Shown here: in pieces, positions 24,864 to 33,536 of the stretch
How positions within the stretch are numbered: the stretch's first letter is position 1
How the letters are laid out: every line of letters begins with the position of its first letter
Assembly: GCA_043762325.1 (NCBI GenBank)
Contig: JAYUMU010000020.1
Location: 1-44,895, forward strand
Source of the DNA: JANXSS01 sp025356535
Lineage (GTDB): Bacteria; Pseudomonadota; Gammaproteobacteria; Burkholderiales; Burkholderiaceae_D
Direction of reading: 5' to 3'
Length of the DNA stretch: 44,895 bases
Program-made: the position numbers and the translations under genes
Notes under the pieces: generated by a model
Seen by the model: the letters and a program-made list of their open reading frames with translations, nothing else
Database searches by the model: none
Told to the model about the DNA's origin: nothing

Positions 24864-25184
24864 TCACCGGTCCAGTCGTAGTATCCAAACGAAGTACCAC
24901 ACGACCAAAAACGTGATGACGACTGAAAATACATTTATTAAAACCAACGGCAATTGAAAATGGCCGGGAAAAAACAGGATCAAGCCGACGAGCATTTGTC
25001 CGAAAAACGCACCATGCCCGCCGGCGATTACACCGGGCGTCCAGCTTAACGTGAGACCGGCAAGCAGGATTTTTTTTCGATTCGAGAAAAACCTGTCGCG
25101 TGAACTCAGGTATTTTGTCAGCCAGGTGCACAGCATGCCTGGGACAACATAGCAAATCACAAGAAATACGATCGCGTTATCCAT
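24864..25184 (-). CDS. Small membrane protein, candidate immunity protein for the Rhs toxin
   Basis: A 106-residue protein with about three membrane segments (IVFLVICYVVPGMLCTWL; a central stretch GLTLSWTPGVIAGG with GQMLVGLILFF; and VLINVFSVVITFLVVWYFVW). No family is recognised. The ATG at 25184 lies one base after the Rhs stop (TGACATG), so the two are co-translated. Its position directly behind a variable Rhs C-terminus is where immunity genes sit, and a membrane immunity protein would suit a toxin acting on membranes. Base composition is clearly more AT-rich than most of the window, as is the adjacent toxin end. Function is inferred from position only. Confidence 0.72.
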   Translation of the reverse strand: MDNAIVFLVICYVVPGMLCTWLTKYLSSRDRFFSNRKKILLAGLTLSWTPGVIAGGHGAFFGQMLVGLILFFPGHFQLPLVLINVFSVVITFLVVWYFVWILRLDR

Positions 25185-25185
25185 G

Positions 25186-28100
25186 TCATTTGCACGCTTC
25201 TGAATGCGCAGGTGTTGCGAGGATCGTCCCAAACATTTGCGACTGGCTCAAAGGAACGCCGTTCTTGCTTTTCAAATTCGTATTTCGCTGGTCCCGTCCG
25301 TCGTCACAGTTATAAATGCGCATTCTTCCGTATCCCAGGTCCGCCAGTTTCGCCTGAAGGACCTCGGCTTTCGCTATTGCTTCGCTGGATTTGATCTCAC
25401 GTGACAGTGCGACAGGATTTGCATTGAATGCAGCCAACGTCGACTGCAGTGCTTCCCATTCAATCGGGAAGCCCGCCTTGTCGTGTCCCTGCAATCCAAA
25501 ATCGGCCTTTAATGCCCTGAACGTCGCTTCTTCCATCGCTAGCGTTCTGGCGCCGTTGTATTGCCAGTTTCCGATTGATGTCGGCGGCACCTGGAATGAC
25601 ACATCTGACCAACCGATTGTGTGGTTGAAAGTCTTGTCGGGATTGTGACCACCAAGAACATGCCCTTTCAAACTCCCGAACGGGCTGTTGTCCTTGTCCC
25701 GATGGGCATAGGTATCTTGAAACGCATGCAGATACTCGCCGTAAAGCTGTGCTTTCGCACATGGTGTGTTGGTGTCGTCGACCGCATAATTTCTCAAGAG
25801 TCTGATCTGCGGATTATCAGGGTCCAGATAGCGGCGCGCTGCATATGCCGCGTCGGTTTCGCCCGGATTTTGCTTTGTATCCCACCCTTTTTGGGTAAAG
25901 TGATAATAGGTCCGCGCAGAGATGTTAAGGGCGAAGTCGCCATACGGTTCGGTATTCGGATTGTCATCGATGTACCTGTCTGCCGTAGCTATTACCCAGG
26001 CCTGTCTGTCAGTGAGTCCTGCAGCCAGAGCCAGAAAATACGTCACGTAGTAATGCACATCCTCCTCGTACAACCCCAGCGGATCCACATTCGTCAGCGG
26101 ATTGTTCGACACATACGCATACGGATTCGATCCGCCGTCCAGCCCGATCGGATCCGGCGTCGTGTAGCGTCCCAGCTGCGGATCGTAGGAGCGCTGGTAG
26201 TTGTAATGCTGGCCGGTTTCGGCGTCGTAAATCTGCCCGGGCAAGCGGAGATTCATCTCGAATGGCCGACCGGGTTTTTCCGCTCCGGGCGCCTTGCCGA
26301 CAAGCGTATTGCCGAACGCATCAGTGTTCGCCTGCCAGACCACGTTCTGCCGGTCATCCGTGACCACCTGCGGCGCGCCCAGATGGTCGGTATGCACCGC
26401 ATAAATTTCTGCCGTTGAATCGAACGCATCGCTTTCTCCATCAGCGAGCCAGCCGCAGATCCTGCGCAGCGTTTTCCATGCCGCATGCACGGAGCCCGTT
26501 CTGGCCTGCACCTCGACCTTTGCGATCGGCCGCCCGGCCAGGTAGAGGTAATGGGCGGTGATGTTGCCGGCTTCGTCGGTCTCGGCTGCCAGGCGCTGGT
26601 TGCTGTAGAGGCTGTAGACGGTCCTGCCACTGCGGCGTTGGGCGGGTCCTGTCGCAGCCGGTGCCGGCTGCTGTCGGGCACCGTTCCTCTCGTCGCCGGT
26701 AAAAACGGTTTTTGCAATCCGCTCGCCCTGGCTGTTATAGCGATACCTGGCGATGACACGCTCCTCGCCATCGAATACCGCAACCGGGCGCCGCGCGCTG
26801 TTGTAGACGATGCGCTGGCTGCCCGATACGTCGGCGGCGCCAGTATTCCGAAGCGCGAGGTCCAGGCGTGCAAGCGGCACGCCGGTCGGATGAAAGAGCC
26901 AGCTGCTCTGAATCAGCCTGGCTGCCTCCGATGCCGTTGCCGGCGCCGTATCGGCCGCCAGGACGACCGGCAGGCCGGCTGTGCCGTGGCGCGCCGCACC
27001 TGCAGTATCGGTCATGCCGATCAGGCGATTGGTGCCGGCCGCATAGCGGTATTTGCGTACAACCGCGTCGCCGCCCGGCTGCGTGCCCGATTTCAGTCCT
27101 GGCGCGGCTGCCGGCAGCCGGCTTGGCCTCATCGACGGCTGCCGCGCTTCGCTTATCCGGTTGCCACCCCGGTCATAGGCGATCGTGGTCGCGTCGCGTC
27201 CGCCTTCCCGGATGCTGACCAGCCGGTTCAGGCGGTCGTAGCCGAATTCGCCAGACGACATCGACGGCACCGCTCCGGCAACAGGCGACAGGTGCCGGCG
27301 CTCGATGCCAATGAGGCGGTCGGCAGCGTCGAAGCGGTTTTGCTGGCTGTAGACGATCATGCCTGGACGCCTGCTGTCGGCGGCGACCGTCGACGCGATT
27401 TTCACTGGCGCCGTCATCGCCTGGACGCTGCTGATACGGCCCCGGCTGTCGCGCGTGATCGTCTGCAGGATGCCATTGCCGGTGGTGTAGCCGGTAACGC
27501 CGTTGCTGCCCGCATGTCGGATATCGGTGGCAATGATCTCGCGATCGAAAAAGATGGTTTCGGGCTGGTCGATGCCGGGGCGCGGCCCATGCCCACCGGC
27601 GCTGTCTTCCGAGGCATAGCGCCAGCTTAGCGTGTGGCCGTCCGGCAGCACCTGGCGTACCAGGCGGTCGCTTGCATCGTAGGCGTAATACGTCACGAAG
27701 GTGTATCCGGCAAGCGGAAATACGGGCCCGGCGGAAGACGGTCGCTGCGACGGGACCGCGCGGAGGGGAGATTCCGGCGGCGCACCGCCCGCCTCGCCGT
27801 CGAGCCTGCCGATCCATTGCCGCTCCTGTATCACCCGTCCAAGCGCATCGACTTCGTAGGTCGTGCGTTCGGTCGCATGGTCGGGCTTGCCGTCGGTCGT
27901 GGCGACGACTTCTCTCAACTGCTGGCCCAGGTAACGGTATTGCACCAGAGCTGGTTGTTTGTCCGCACCCAGCGCAACCAGGCGGTTCGCATGGTCATAG
28001 GTGTAGCGGGTCGTGGTCTGGCTCTCGTCGATGCGGGCGATCACCCGGCCTGCTGCATCGTGCCGGTACAGGGTCACGCCGCGGTCCGGACTGATCTCGG

Positions 28101-30645
28101 CGACCTTGCGGCCGAAGTCGTCATGGCGTGTCTGCGTGGTCACGCCGTTTGCGTCCGTGCTCAGGACCGGCTGGCCGTGCGCGTCGTGACCAAAGCCGGT
28201 GGTTGCCGCATCTGGCGTGCCGGCGGCATCGGTGCGCGCCTGCAGCAGGCCGTCGATGTCGCCGGTGAAGCGGCTGGTCGTGCCGAGCGCATCGTCGACC
28301 TCCGAAATCCGGCCCGAGCGATCGTAGCGCAACCGGCTGCGCAGGCCGAATGCATCGTCGCTGCTGGTCAGGCGGCCGGCCTCGTCGTAATGAAACGCGG
28401 TGCTGGCCAGCAGCGCATCCGGTGTCGGATTCTCGTCGACAAATTCCGACTGCCGGCCAACCCTGCCTTCGGTATCCTGCCGCACCACGCTGCTGCTGCC
28501 ATCCGGCCGGGTGCGCTGGATCAGCCGGCCGGCGCCGTCGTAGCGCAACCGCGTGATGCGGTTGCCGGCCTGTTCGATGCTGGACAGATTGCCGAAGCCG
28601 TCATGGCGATACCGCGTGGTGCGGACGATGCGGGTTGCCGGATCGGTTGCGAAGCGGTCCGGCTCCTGGCCTTTGCTTTTCCCTGCGGCCTGTACGACCA
28701 GGCCCGCCTCGATGCTGATTTCCTCCGGCTGTCCGCGCCAGTTGTTGACGATGCGAATCGTGCGGGCGATCGCGCCGTCGCTGGTGCGCAGCAGGCTCGG
28801 GCGCAAGGCGGCGTCGCGCTCGCGTATCTCGGTCACGCCGCCGCCCGGCGCGATCGCGCGTGTCATCAGGCCGGTCTTCGGATCGTATTCCGTGCGGCTG
28901 ATGTCGCTGTTGTCCGGACCGGGACTGTCGGCGGCGTTCTGCAGCGGGCCGTCCTGCTCGATGCGTTGCCCGCGCACGTCGTAGCGGTAGCGCATGGTGC
29001 GGCTGATGACCAGCGCCGACGCGGTGCCATCGATCGTCGGCACATGGCCGGTCTCGCGAACTTCCACCGGTTGCAGGCCGCCGTCGGGCGTGGCGGCGTA
29101 GGCGATGCTGGTCCGGTGCTCCTGCCCCGGCACCACGCTGGGCCGGGCAATCAGAATCGGTGCCGGTGCAGCGCCAGGCGCATAGTCGTAGCGTGCCTGC
29201 AGCCGGGGCGCAGTTGCCTTGCCATTTACATGGTCGATGATGCTGACCCTGACCGGCCGGCCGTATCGGTCGAATGCGGTCTGCGTCTGCCGGATCGGTT
29301 GCCCGTCGGCCGTGAGCCGCGTCATGCTGGTCTGACGGCCGAGCGTGTCGTAGCCGTAGCGCAGGTTGGCTTCGCCGCAACTGGCGCAGCCGGCACCGCG
29401 CACTTCGAGCAGGCGGAATTGTCCGCCGACGATGCCATGCCGGTAGGTCGTCTTTTGCCCGAGGCTGTTTGCCAGGACCGTCATGCCCGCTGCGCTGTAG
29501 TCGAGTGTTACCTGGCCGATGCCGGTGCCGTCGACCAGCCGTGCCGGTTGCAATGCAGTGCCGTCCGGTCCGGTCTGCAAACGCGCCGGCAGGCCGCGCA
29601 CGCTGAGCACCGCGCGACCCTGGGCGTCATACAGATAGGTGCTGATGCGGCGCAGCAATGCACCGGCGGCCGCCCGCCCGCCACCCGCAAGCGTGATGCC
29701 GGTCAGGTAGCCCGGATGGCGCGGATCCTCGTAGTGATAGTGCCGGCCGGCGCCGGCATCCGGATAGCCCACGCGCACCAGGTTCGGCGCCACCAGGGCG
29801 GGTTTCTGCGTCGCGCCGGCAGGCGGCGTGCTGCCGTAGGCATAGTCGAATCTGCCGACCGGGCTGATGATCGCCACCACGCCGCGAAAACCGTTCCCCG
29901 CGCCTTGGGCGTTTGCATATTGCAGGTGCAACCTGCGGCCCTGCGGATCGGTGACCTGCACCAGCAGGCCCTTTGCATCATGCTGCAGGCTGATGAATTC
30001 GCCGGTTGGCGCGACGATCTGCACGAGCTTGCCGCCAGCGTCGAAATGCAGTCTCCGGCCGTTCGTCCAGGTCCAGACGTAGGTCTCGCCGGCGGCCGTG
30101 CGGTCGATGCGCAACTGGCCCTCTGCCGGATTGACGGTCGAACACGTTTGCGGATGCGCCGGGTCGCGGTTGAAGATGATGCGGCTGCCATCTGCCTGCA
30201 TGATCTGGATCGTATTGCCGATCGGGTAGAGGTCGGTTTCATACGACAGCTTCCAGCCGCGCCCGAGAATGCCGGTGGTGGTATTCGGATTGCTGTAGGC
30301 GCTGTTGTAATGACGGATGATCTCAAGCCCGAGGCGCCCGGGCAGGGGCGCAAGATCGACTTCGCGCTGGTACTTGTTGCCGGTAATTACATTGATTGGA
30401 TTGCCGGCACCGACATCGGCGCCGCCACCGTTACCCTGGCTGGCAACGCCGGTTGCGCCTGCGCACGTGCCGCCCCCAGCTGCCGGCCCGCAACTGGCCG
30501 GGCCGGCGGGGGACGTGGCGTCCGGCGTTGCAGATACCGTCTGTGCGGTTGCAACAGCGGCGACCGACGCCAGCAATGCCGTGAGGAGGAAAACGAACCG
30601 GCGAAAGCGGAACTGCAGCAGAAGGGAAAACAGGGCAAATGACAT
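25186..30645 (-). CDS. Rhs/YD-repeat protein with C-terminal metal-dependent toxin-like domain
   Basis: A 1819-residue secreted or surface protein. Residues 1-36 are a Sec-type signal peptide (FVFLLTALLASVAAVATAQT). A DUF6531-like start follows (GNPINVITGNKYQREVDL), then dozens of YD repeats (RYRYDVRGQRIEQDG and similar) forming the Rhs shell, and the core terminus RYTTPDPIGLDGGSNPYAYV with DPLGL near 1521-1525. The last ~294 residues are the variable tip. They contain HYYVTYFLALAAG, DRYIDDN, YYHFT and LHAFQDTYAHRD (H1640-x3-D1644-x3-H1648), then GHVLGGH. This H/D spacing resembles zinc-dependent phospholipase C/Het-C-like helical enzymes. There is no PAAR domain, so export is probably by Sec rather than through a type VI spike. 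ATG 30645 was chosen because it starts the signal peptide; the frame is open 23 codons further. Confidence 0.9.
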   Translation of the reverse strand: MSFALFSLLLQFRFRRFVFLLTALLASVAAVATAQTVSATPDATSPAGPASCGPAAGGGTCAGATGVASQGNGGGADVGAGNPINVITGNKYQREVDLAPLPGRLGLEIIRHYNSAYSNPNTTTGILGRGWKLSYETDLYPIGNTIQIMQADGSRIIFNRDPAHPQTCSTVNPAEGQLRIDRTAAGETYVWTWTNGRRLHFDAGGKLVQIVAPTGEFISLQHDAKGLLVQVTDPQGRRLHLQYANAQGAGNGFRGVVAIISPVGRFDYAYGSTPPAGATQKPALVAPNLVRVGYPDAGAGRHYHYEDPRHPGYLTGITLAGGGRAAAGALLRRISTYLYDAQGRAVLSVRGLPARLQTGPDGTALQPARLVDGTGIGQVTLDYSAAGMTVLANSLGQKTTYRHGIVGGQFRLLEVRGAGCASCGEANLRYGYDTLGRQTSMTRLTADGQPIRQTQTAFDRYGRPVRVSIIDHVNGKATAPRLQARYDYAPGAAPAPILIARPSVVPGQEHRTSIAYAATPDGGLQPVEVRETGHVPTIDGTASALVISRTMRYRYDVRGQRIEQDGPLQNAADSPGPDNSDISRTEYDPKTGLMTRAIAPGGGVTEIRERDAALRPSLLRTSDGAIARTIRIVNNWRGQPEEISIEAGLVVQAAGKSKGQEPDRFATDPATRIVRTTRYRHDGFGNLSSIEQAGNRITRLRYDGAGRLIQRTRPDGSSSVVRQDTEGRVGRQSEFVDENPTPDALLASTAFHYDEAGRLTSSDDAFGLRSRLRYDRSGRISEVDDALGTTSRFTGDIDGLLQARTDAAGTPDAATTGFGHDAHGQPVLSTDANGVTTQTRHDDFGRKVAEISPDRGVTLYRHDAAGRVIARIDESQTTTRYTYDHANRLVALGADKQPALVQYRYLGQQLREVVATTDGKPDHATERTTYEVDALGRVIQERQWIGRLDGEAGGAPPESPLRAVPSQRPSSAGPVFPLAGYTFVTYYAYDASDRLVRQVLPDGHTLSWRYASEDSAGGHGPRPGIDQPETIFFDREIIATDIRHAGSNGVTGYTTGNGILQTITRDSRGRISSVQAMTAPVKIASTVAADSRRPGMIVYSQQNRFDAADRLIGIERRHLSPVAGAVPSMSSGEFGYDRLNRLVSIREGGRDATTIAYDRGGNRISEARQPSMRPSRLPAAAPGLKSGTQPGGDAVVRKYRYAAGTNRLIGMTDTAGAARHGTAGLPVVLAADTAPATASEAARLIQSSWLFHPTGVPLARLDLALRNTGAADVSGSQRIVYNSARRPVAVFDGEERVIARYRYNSQGERIAKTVFTGDERNGARQQPAPAATGPAQRRSGRTVYSLYSNQRLAAETDEAGNITAHYLYLAGRPIAKVEVQARTGSVHAAWKTLRRICGWLADGESDAFDSTAEIYAVHTDHLGAPQVVTDDRQNVVWQANTDAFGNTLVGKAPGAEKPGRPFEMNLRLPGQIYDAETGQHYNYQRSYDPQLGRYTTPDPIGLDGGSNPYAYVSNNPLTNVDPLGLYEEDVHYYVTYFLALAAGLTDRQAWVIATADRYIDDNPNTEPYGDFALNISARTYYHFTQKGWDTKQNPGETDAAYAARRYLDPDNPQIRLLRNYAVDDTNTPCAKAQLYGEYLHAFQDTYAHRDKDNSPFGSLKGHVLGGHNPDKTFNHTIGWSDVSFQVPPTSIGNWQYNGARTLAMEEATFRALKADFGLQGHDKAGFPIEWEALQSTLAAFNANPVALSREIKSSEAIAKAEVLQAKLADLGYGRMRIYNCDDGRDQRNTNLKSKNGVPLSQSQMFGTILATPAHSEACK

Positions 30646-30732
30646 GTGCGCGCATCGGTATCGGCACGGCGCGGCTGGCGGAAGACAGCGCAGCAGGACG
30701 CAGGCGGAAACCACTCCGCGCGCCGGCCATTG

Positions 30733-30749
30733 GTTGACAAAATATCAAC
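30733..30749. promoter_or_regulatory. Short inverted repeat upstream of the Rhs gene
   Basis: GTTGA (30733-30737) and TCAAC (30745-30749) flank an AT-rich centre about 90-100 bp before the Rhs ATG. This is the only AT-rich patch in the 188-bp gap to the TolC-like gene and could carry the leftward Rhs promoter. The -35/-10 assignment is not convincing. Confidence 0.3.
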
Positions 30750-30833
30750 ACGAATGGTCGGCAAGGCGTCTCAGGGGGTCAGGTTCTATTTCAAAGATTA
30801 GTTCGCAGGCAGGCCCCAGTCACGGGCCGTGCA

Positions 30834-32306
30834 TCAGGGCTTTTTCTGGACCGGTCTGGCTGGTGCCGCACCGCCCGGCGCAACGGCCGGGGCAGGCGCG
30901 GATCTGGTCGGCGGCGTGACAACCACCGGTTTGCCGGCCGCCGGCGCCACGCTTTCCGGCAGCAGCGCCGGCGGTGGTGGCGCTTCTGCCGTCAGCAGCA
31001 TGTTGACCTGCTCCAGGTCGCCTTCGCGCAGCGTGCCGGCGGCAGATTTCAGGCGCAGGCTGCTCATGATGGTGTCGTAGCGGGCCCGGGCCAGGTCGCG
31101 CCGCGTCGAGAACAGTTGCTGCTGCGCGTTCAACACGTCGATGTTGATGCGCACGCCGACCTGGTAGCCGAGCCGGTTCGATTCGAGCGCCGACTGGCTG
31201 GAGACTTCGGCTGCCTGCAGCGCGCGCACCTGCGCCAGGCCGTTGTTGACACCGAGATACGATTGCCGCGCCGCCTGGGCCGCGGTGCGGCGGGCGTTTT
31301 CCAGGTCGTTGCGGGCGCGGTCTTCCAGCGCGATGGTCTCCCTGACCTTGCTGTCGACGGCAAAGCCGGAGAAGAGGGGAATCGCCCATTGCACGCCGAT
31401 CGCATTGTCGGTGCCGGCGCCGTTTGCACCGGCAAAGGCGGAGCCGCTCTGGGCGCTGCGGGAACGGCTGGCGATCAGGTCAAGGGTCGGGTAGTGACCG
31501 GCGCGGCTGCGCTTGATTTCGCGGCTGGCGATTTCGAGTGCCAGTTGCTGGCCGATGACGGAAAAATTCTCCTGCTCGGCGCTGGCAACCCACGGCTCGA
31601 TTGCCGCCGGCGAGGGCGGCGTCAGCGTCACGCCGGTGCGCAGGACCGCCATCGCGCCGGGCGGCTTGCCGGTCAATTGCTGGATCGCCGTGCGCCGCAC
31701 TTCGAGATCGTTCTGGGCAGCGATCTGCTGGGCGATCGCCAGGTCGTAGCGCGCCTGCGCTTCGTTGGTGTCGGTGATGGTGGCGGTGCCGACTTCGAAA
31801 TTACGCCTGGCCGAAGCCAGCTGCTCGCTGATCGCGGTTTCCTGCGCCTTCAGGAACGTCAGGGCGTCCTGCGCTGCCAGCACATCGAAATAGGCCTGGC
31901 CGACGCGCACGATCAGGTCTTGCCGGACCTGCGCGAACTGGGCTTCCGAGACCGATACGGAGAGCTTGCCCTGCTGGTAGCTTTCCCAGTTGGCCACGCG
32001 CAGCAGCGGTTGCGTCAGCTGCACCTGGTAGGCGTTGCCGGTGAAATGCAGGCTCTGGCCGAAGGCGCTCTGGTCGTTGCGGGTGTAGGTGCCGCCCGCA
32101 TTGAGGGTAGGCAAGAGGCCGGCGCGTGCCTGGATGGCGCGTTCCTGGCCGGCAGCCAGCGCCGAACGGGCACTGGCAAATACCGCATCGTTGGCCAGTG
32201 CCTCGCCGTAGACCTGCATCAGGTCGATTGCATTTGCGTTCGCAGAAAAAAAACAGGCGGCAATCAGGCAGGCGAGGCGGGCAGGGCGCATGGGAAATCC
32301 ATTCAA
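30834..32306 (-). CDS. tolC: TolC family outer membrane channel protein
   Basis: Up to 490 residues. The signal peptide is ACLIAACFFSANANA followed by IDLMQVYGEALANDAVF, the usual TolC start without a lipobox. The two helical repeats contain QVQLTQPLLRVANWESYQQG and GVQWAIPLFSGFAVDSKVRE. It would form the trimeric exit duct for type I secretion or RND pumps, and may serve the pump encoded at 33537-38026, which lacks its own channel gene. ATG 32291 (MRPARLACL) gives a compact 21-residue signal and may be the true start. The C-terminal ~50 residues form a Pro/Ala-rich tail, unusual for the family. It is downstream of the rhodanese and Pcm-like genes. Confidence 0.93.
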   Translation of the reverse strand: MNGFPMRPARLACLIAACFFSANANAIDLMQVYGEALANDAVFASARSALAAGQERAIQARAGLLPTLNAGGTYTRNDQSAFGQSLHFTGNAYQVQLTQPLLRVANWESYQQGKLSVSVSEAQFAQVRQDLIVRVGQAYFDVLAAQDALTFLKAQETAISEQLASARRNFEVGTATITDTNEAQARYDLAIAQQIAAQNDLEVRRTAIQQLTGKPPGAMAVLRTGVTLTPPSPAAIEPWVASAEQENFSVIGQQLALEIASREIKRSRAGHYPTLDLIASRSRSAQSGSAFAGANGAGTDNAIGVQWAIPLFSGFAVDSKVRETIALEDRARNDLENARRTAAQAARQSYLGVNNGLAQVRALQAAEVSSQSALESNRLGYQVGVRINIDVLNAQQQLFSTRRDLARARYDTIMSSLRLKSAAGTLREGDLEQVNMLLTAEAPPPPALLPESVAPAAGKPVVVTPPTRSAPAPAVAPGGAAPARPVQKKP

Positions 32307-32341
32307 TTCAGGACGGTACGGCGAAAACCGGAAGGCAGGAA

Positions 32342-32380
32342 CAGGAGGTAAAAGCAGGCGGTAAAAACAGGCGGCAAAAG
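32342..32380. repeat. Three tandem 13-bp repeats between the rhodanese and tolC genes
   Basis: Units CAGGAGGTAAAAG, CAGGCGGTAAAAA and CAGGCGGCAAAAG start at 32342, 32355 and 32368. They fill much of the 78-bp gap. No function is evident; they could change the spacing and coupling of the two genes. Confidence 0.7.
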
Positions 32381-32384
32381 CCCT

Positions 32385-32732
32385 TCAATACGTCGGCACG
32401 GCAGCGTCGACCTGCTGCGACCAGCCGTGAATGCCGCCGGTCATGTTGATGACCTTGTCGAAACCGCGCGACTCAAGGAATGTCGCCACCTGCATGCTGC
32501 GCGCGCCGTGATGGCAGATGCAGACGATTGCCTGCGGCTGCCCGTCCGCGCCTTGCTGCAGCGCCTCGAGTTCGCCGATGTGCGACACCAGGGTCGACAT
32601 CGGAAACAGCGTCGACCCGGCGATCTTCGCTTTTTCGAATTCCCACGGTTCGCGCACGTCGAGCAGCAGCGGCGCGGCGCGGGCGCTGTCGGCGACCCAG
32701 TCGGCAACCTGTTGCGGTGTCAGATGTTCCAT
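32385..32732 (-). CDS. Rhodanese-like domain protein
   Basis: A 115-residue single-domain sulfurtransferase (GlpE-like size). It begins LTPQQVADWV, has LLLDVREPWEFEKAKIAGS with the CH2A motif, and the active-site loop CHHGARS with Cys73 as persulfide carrier, ending FDKVINMTGGIHGW. It is cytoplasmic and would transfer sulfane sulfur to an unknown acceptor. It lies 8 nt after the Pcm-like gene and 78 nt before tolC, so the three are probably co-transcribed. Confidence 0.95.
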   Translation of the reverse strand: MEHLTPQQVADWVADSARAAPLLLDVREPWEFEKAKIAGSTLFPMSTLVSHIGELEALQQGADGQPQAIVCICHHGARSMQVATFLESRGFDKVINMTGGIHGWSQQVDAAVPTY

Positions 32733-32740
32733 GGGGCTTC

Positions 32741-33421
32741 CTAGAAAGTGAACTGGGATGGCGTCACCGCATTGCGCAGCGGCTTGATGACGGTTTCGAA
32801 CAACTTGACGGTATCGAAGCCGATGTCCGACATGCGGGTCACCCGCTGCGCCGCCATTGCCGGCGCGCTGCCGGTGACGACGAACATGCGCCCGCCGATT
32901 TTTAGTTGCTGCATCAGCGCCTGCGGCAGGATCGGCATGGAACCCGACACCACGATGACGTCATACGCCTGCACGGCGCTGTTGCCGCTGCCGGCTGCCG
33001 GCACCGGCCAGCCGCGCGCGCCGTCGCCCGGCTGCACGTCGACATTGTCGACGCCGTAGGCGGACAGATTGGCGCGTGCCAGCTCGACGAGCTCCGGCAG
33101 GATCTCGACGGTTGTCACATGGCGCGCCTTGTAGGCCAGGAGCGCGGCCATGTAGCCGGAGCCGGTGCCGATTTCCAGCACCTGCTCATGTTTTTTCACC
33201 GTCAGTTCCTGCAGGATGCGCGCTTCGAATTTCGGCTGCAGCATGTTTTCGCCGCCCGGCAGCGGTATTTCGGCATCGACGAATGCCATGCTGCGACAGG
33301 CCGGCGGCACGAAGGCTTCGCGCTTGACCACCATCAGCAGGTCCAGCACATCGGTGTCGAGCACATCCCAAGGACGGATCTGCTGCTCGATCATGTTGAA
33401 GCGGGCTTTTTCTAGATTCAT
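32741..33421 (-). CDS. Protein-L-isoaspartate O-methyltransferase family protein
   Basis: A 226-residue SAM-dependent methyltransferase. The SAM-binding motif I is VLEIGTGSGYMAALL, followed by VTTVEILPELVELARANL. Length and fold match Pcm, which repairs isoaspartyl residues. The usual catalytic GxTIS motif before motif I is replaced by LPGGENMLQPKFEA, so repair activity is uncertain; this branch, often found beside rhodanese and tolC genes in beta-proteobacteria, may have another substrate. It is the first gene of a leftward run and has a perfect inverted repeat upstream (33463-33495). Confidence 0.88.
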   Translation of the reverse strand: MNLEKARFNMIEQQIRPWDVLDTDVLDLLMVVKREAFVPPACRSMAFVDAEIPLPGGENMLQPKFEARILQELTVKKHEQVLEIGTGSGYMAALLAYKARHVTTVEILPELVELARANLSAYGVDNVDVQPGDGARGWPVPAAGSGNSAVQAYDVIVVSGSMPILPQALMQQLKIGGRMFVVTGSAPAMAAQRVTRMSDIGFDTVKLFETVIKPLRNAVTPSQFTF

Positions 33422-33462
33422 GGACAGACACTCACGGGCAGATTGGAAAAATGCGCACAGGA

Positions 33463-33495
33463 AACGATAATTGCGGCAGCCGGCATATTATCGTT
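33463..33495. promoter_or_regulatory. Perfect 9-bp inverted repeat over the putative promoter of the Pcm-like gene
   Basis: AACGATAAT (33463-33471) and ATTATCGTT (33487-33495) flank a 15-bp GC-rich centre. The distal arm holds TAATAT, a leftward -10 candidate, with TTGCGC 15 bp before it. A dimeric regulator binding both arms would cover the -10. It lies 42-74 bp before the ATG at 33421. Confidence 0.5.
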
Positions 33496-33536
33496 GAAAT
33501 GGATTGCGCAAGACACATTCCTGAACCGGACAGCGC

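Noticed and set aside
27634..30642. 1002-codon open frame opposite the Rhs gene
   Set aside because: It lies wholly antisense to a protein with signal peptide and YD repeats, and its translation is Arg/Ala/Val-rich without motifs; a shadow of GC-rich codon usage.
30760..30800. Possible transposon remnant (GGGGGTCAGGTTCTATTTCA) upstream of the Rhs gene
   Set aside because: It resembles sequence seen near some REP-type elements from memory only; there is no inverted end or transposase here to support it.
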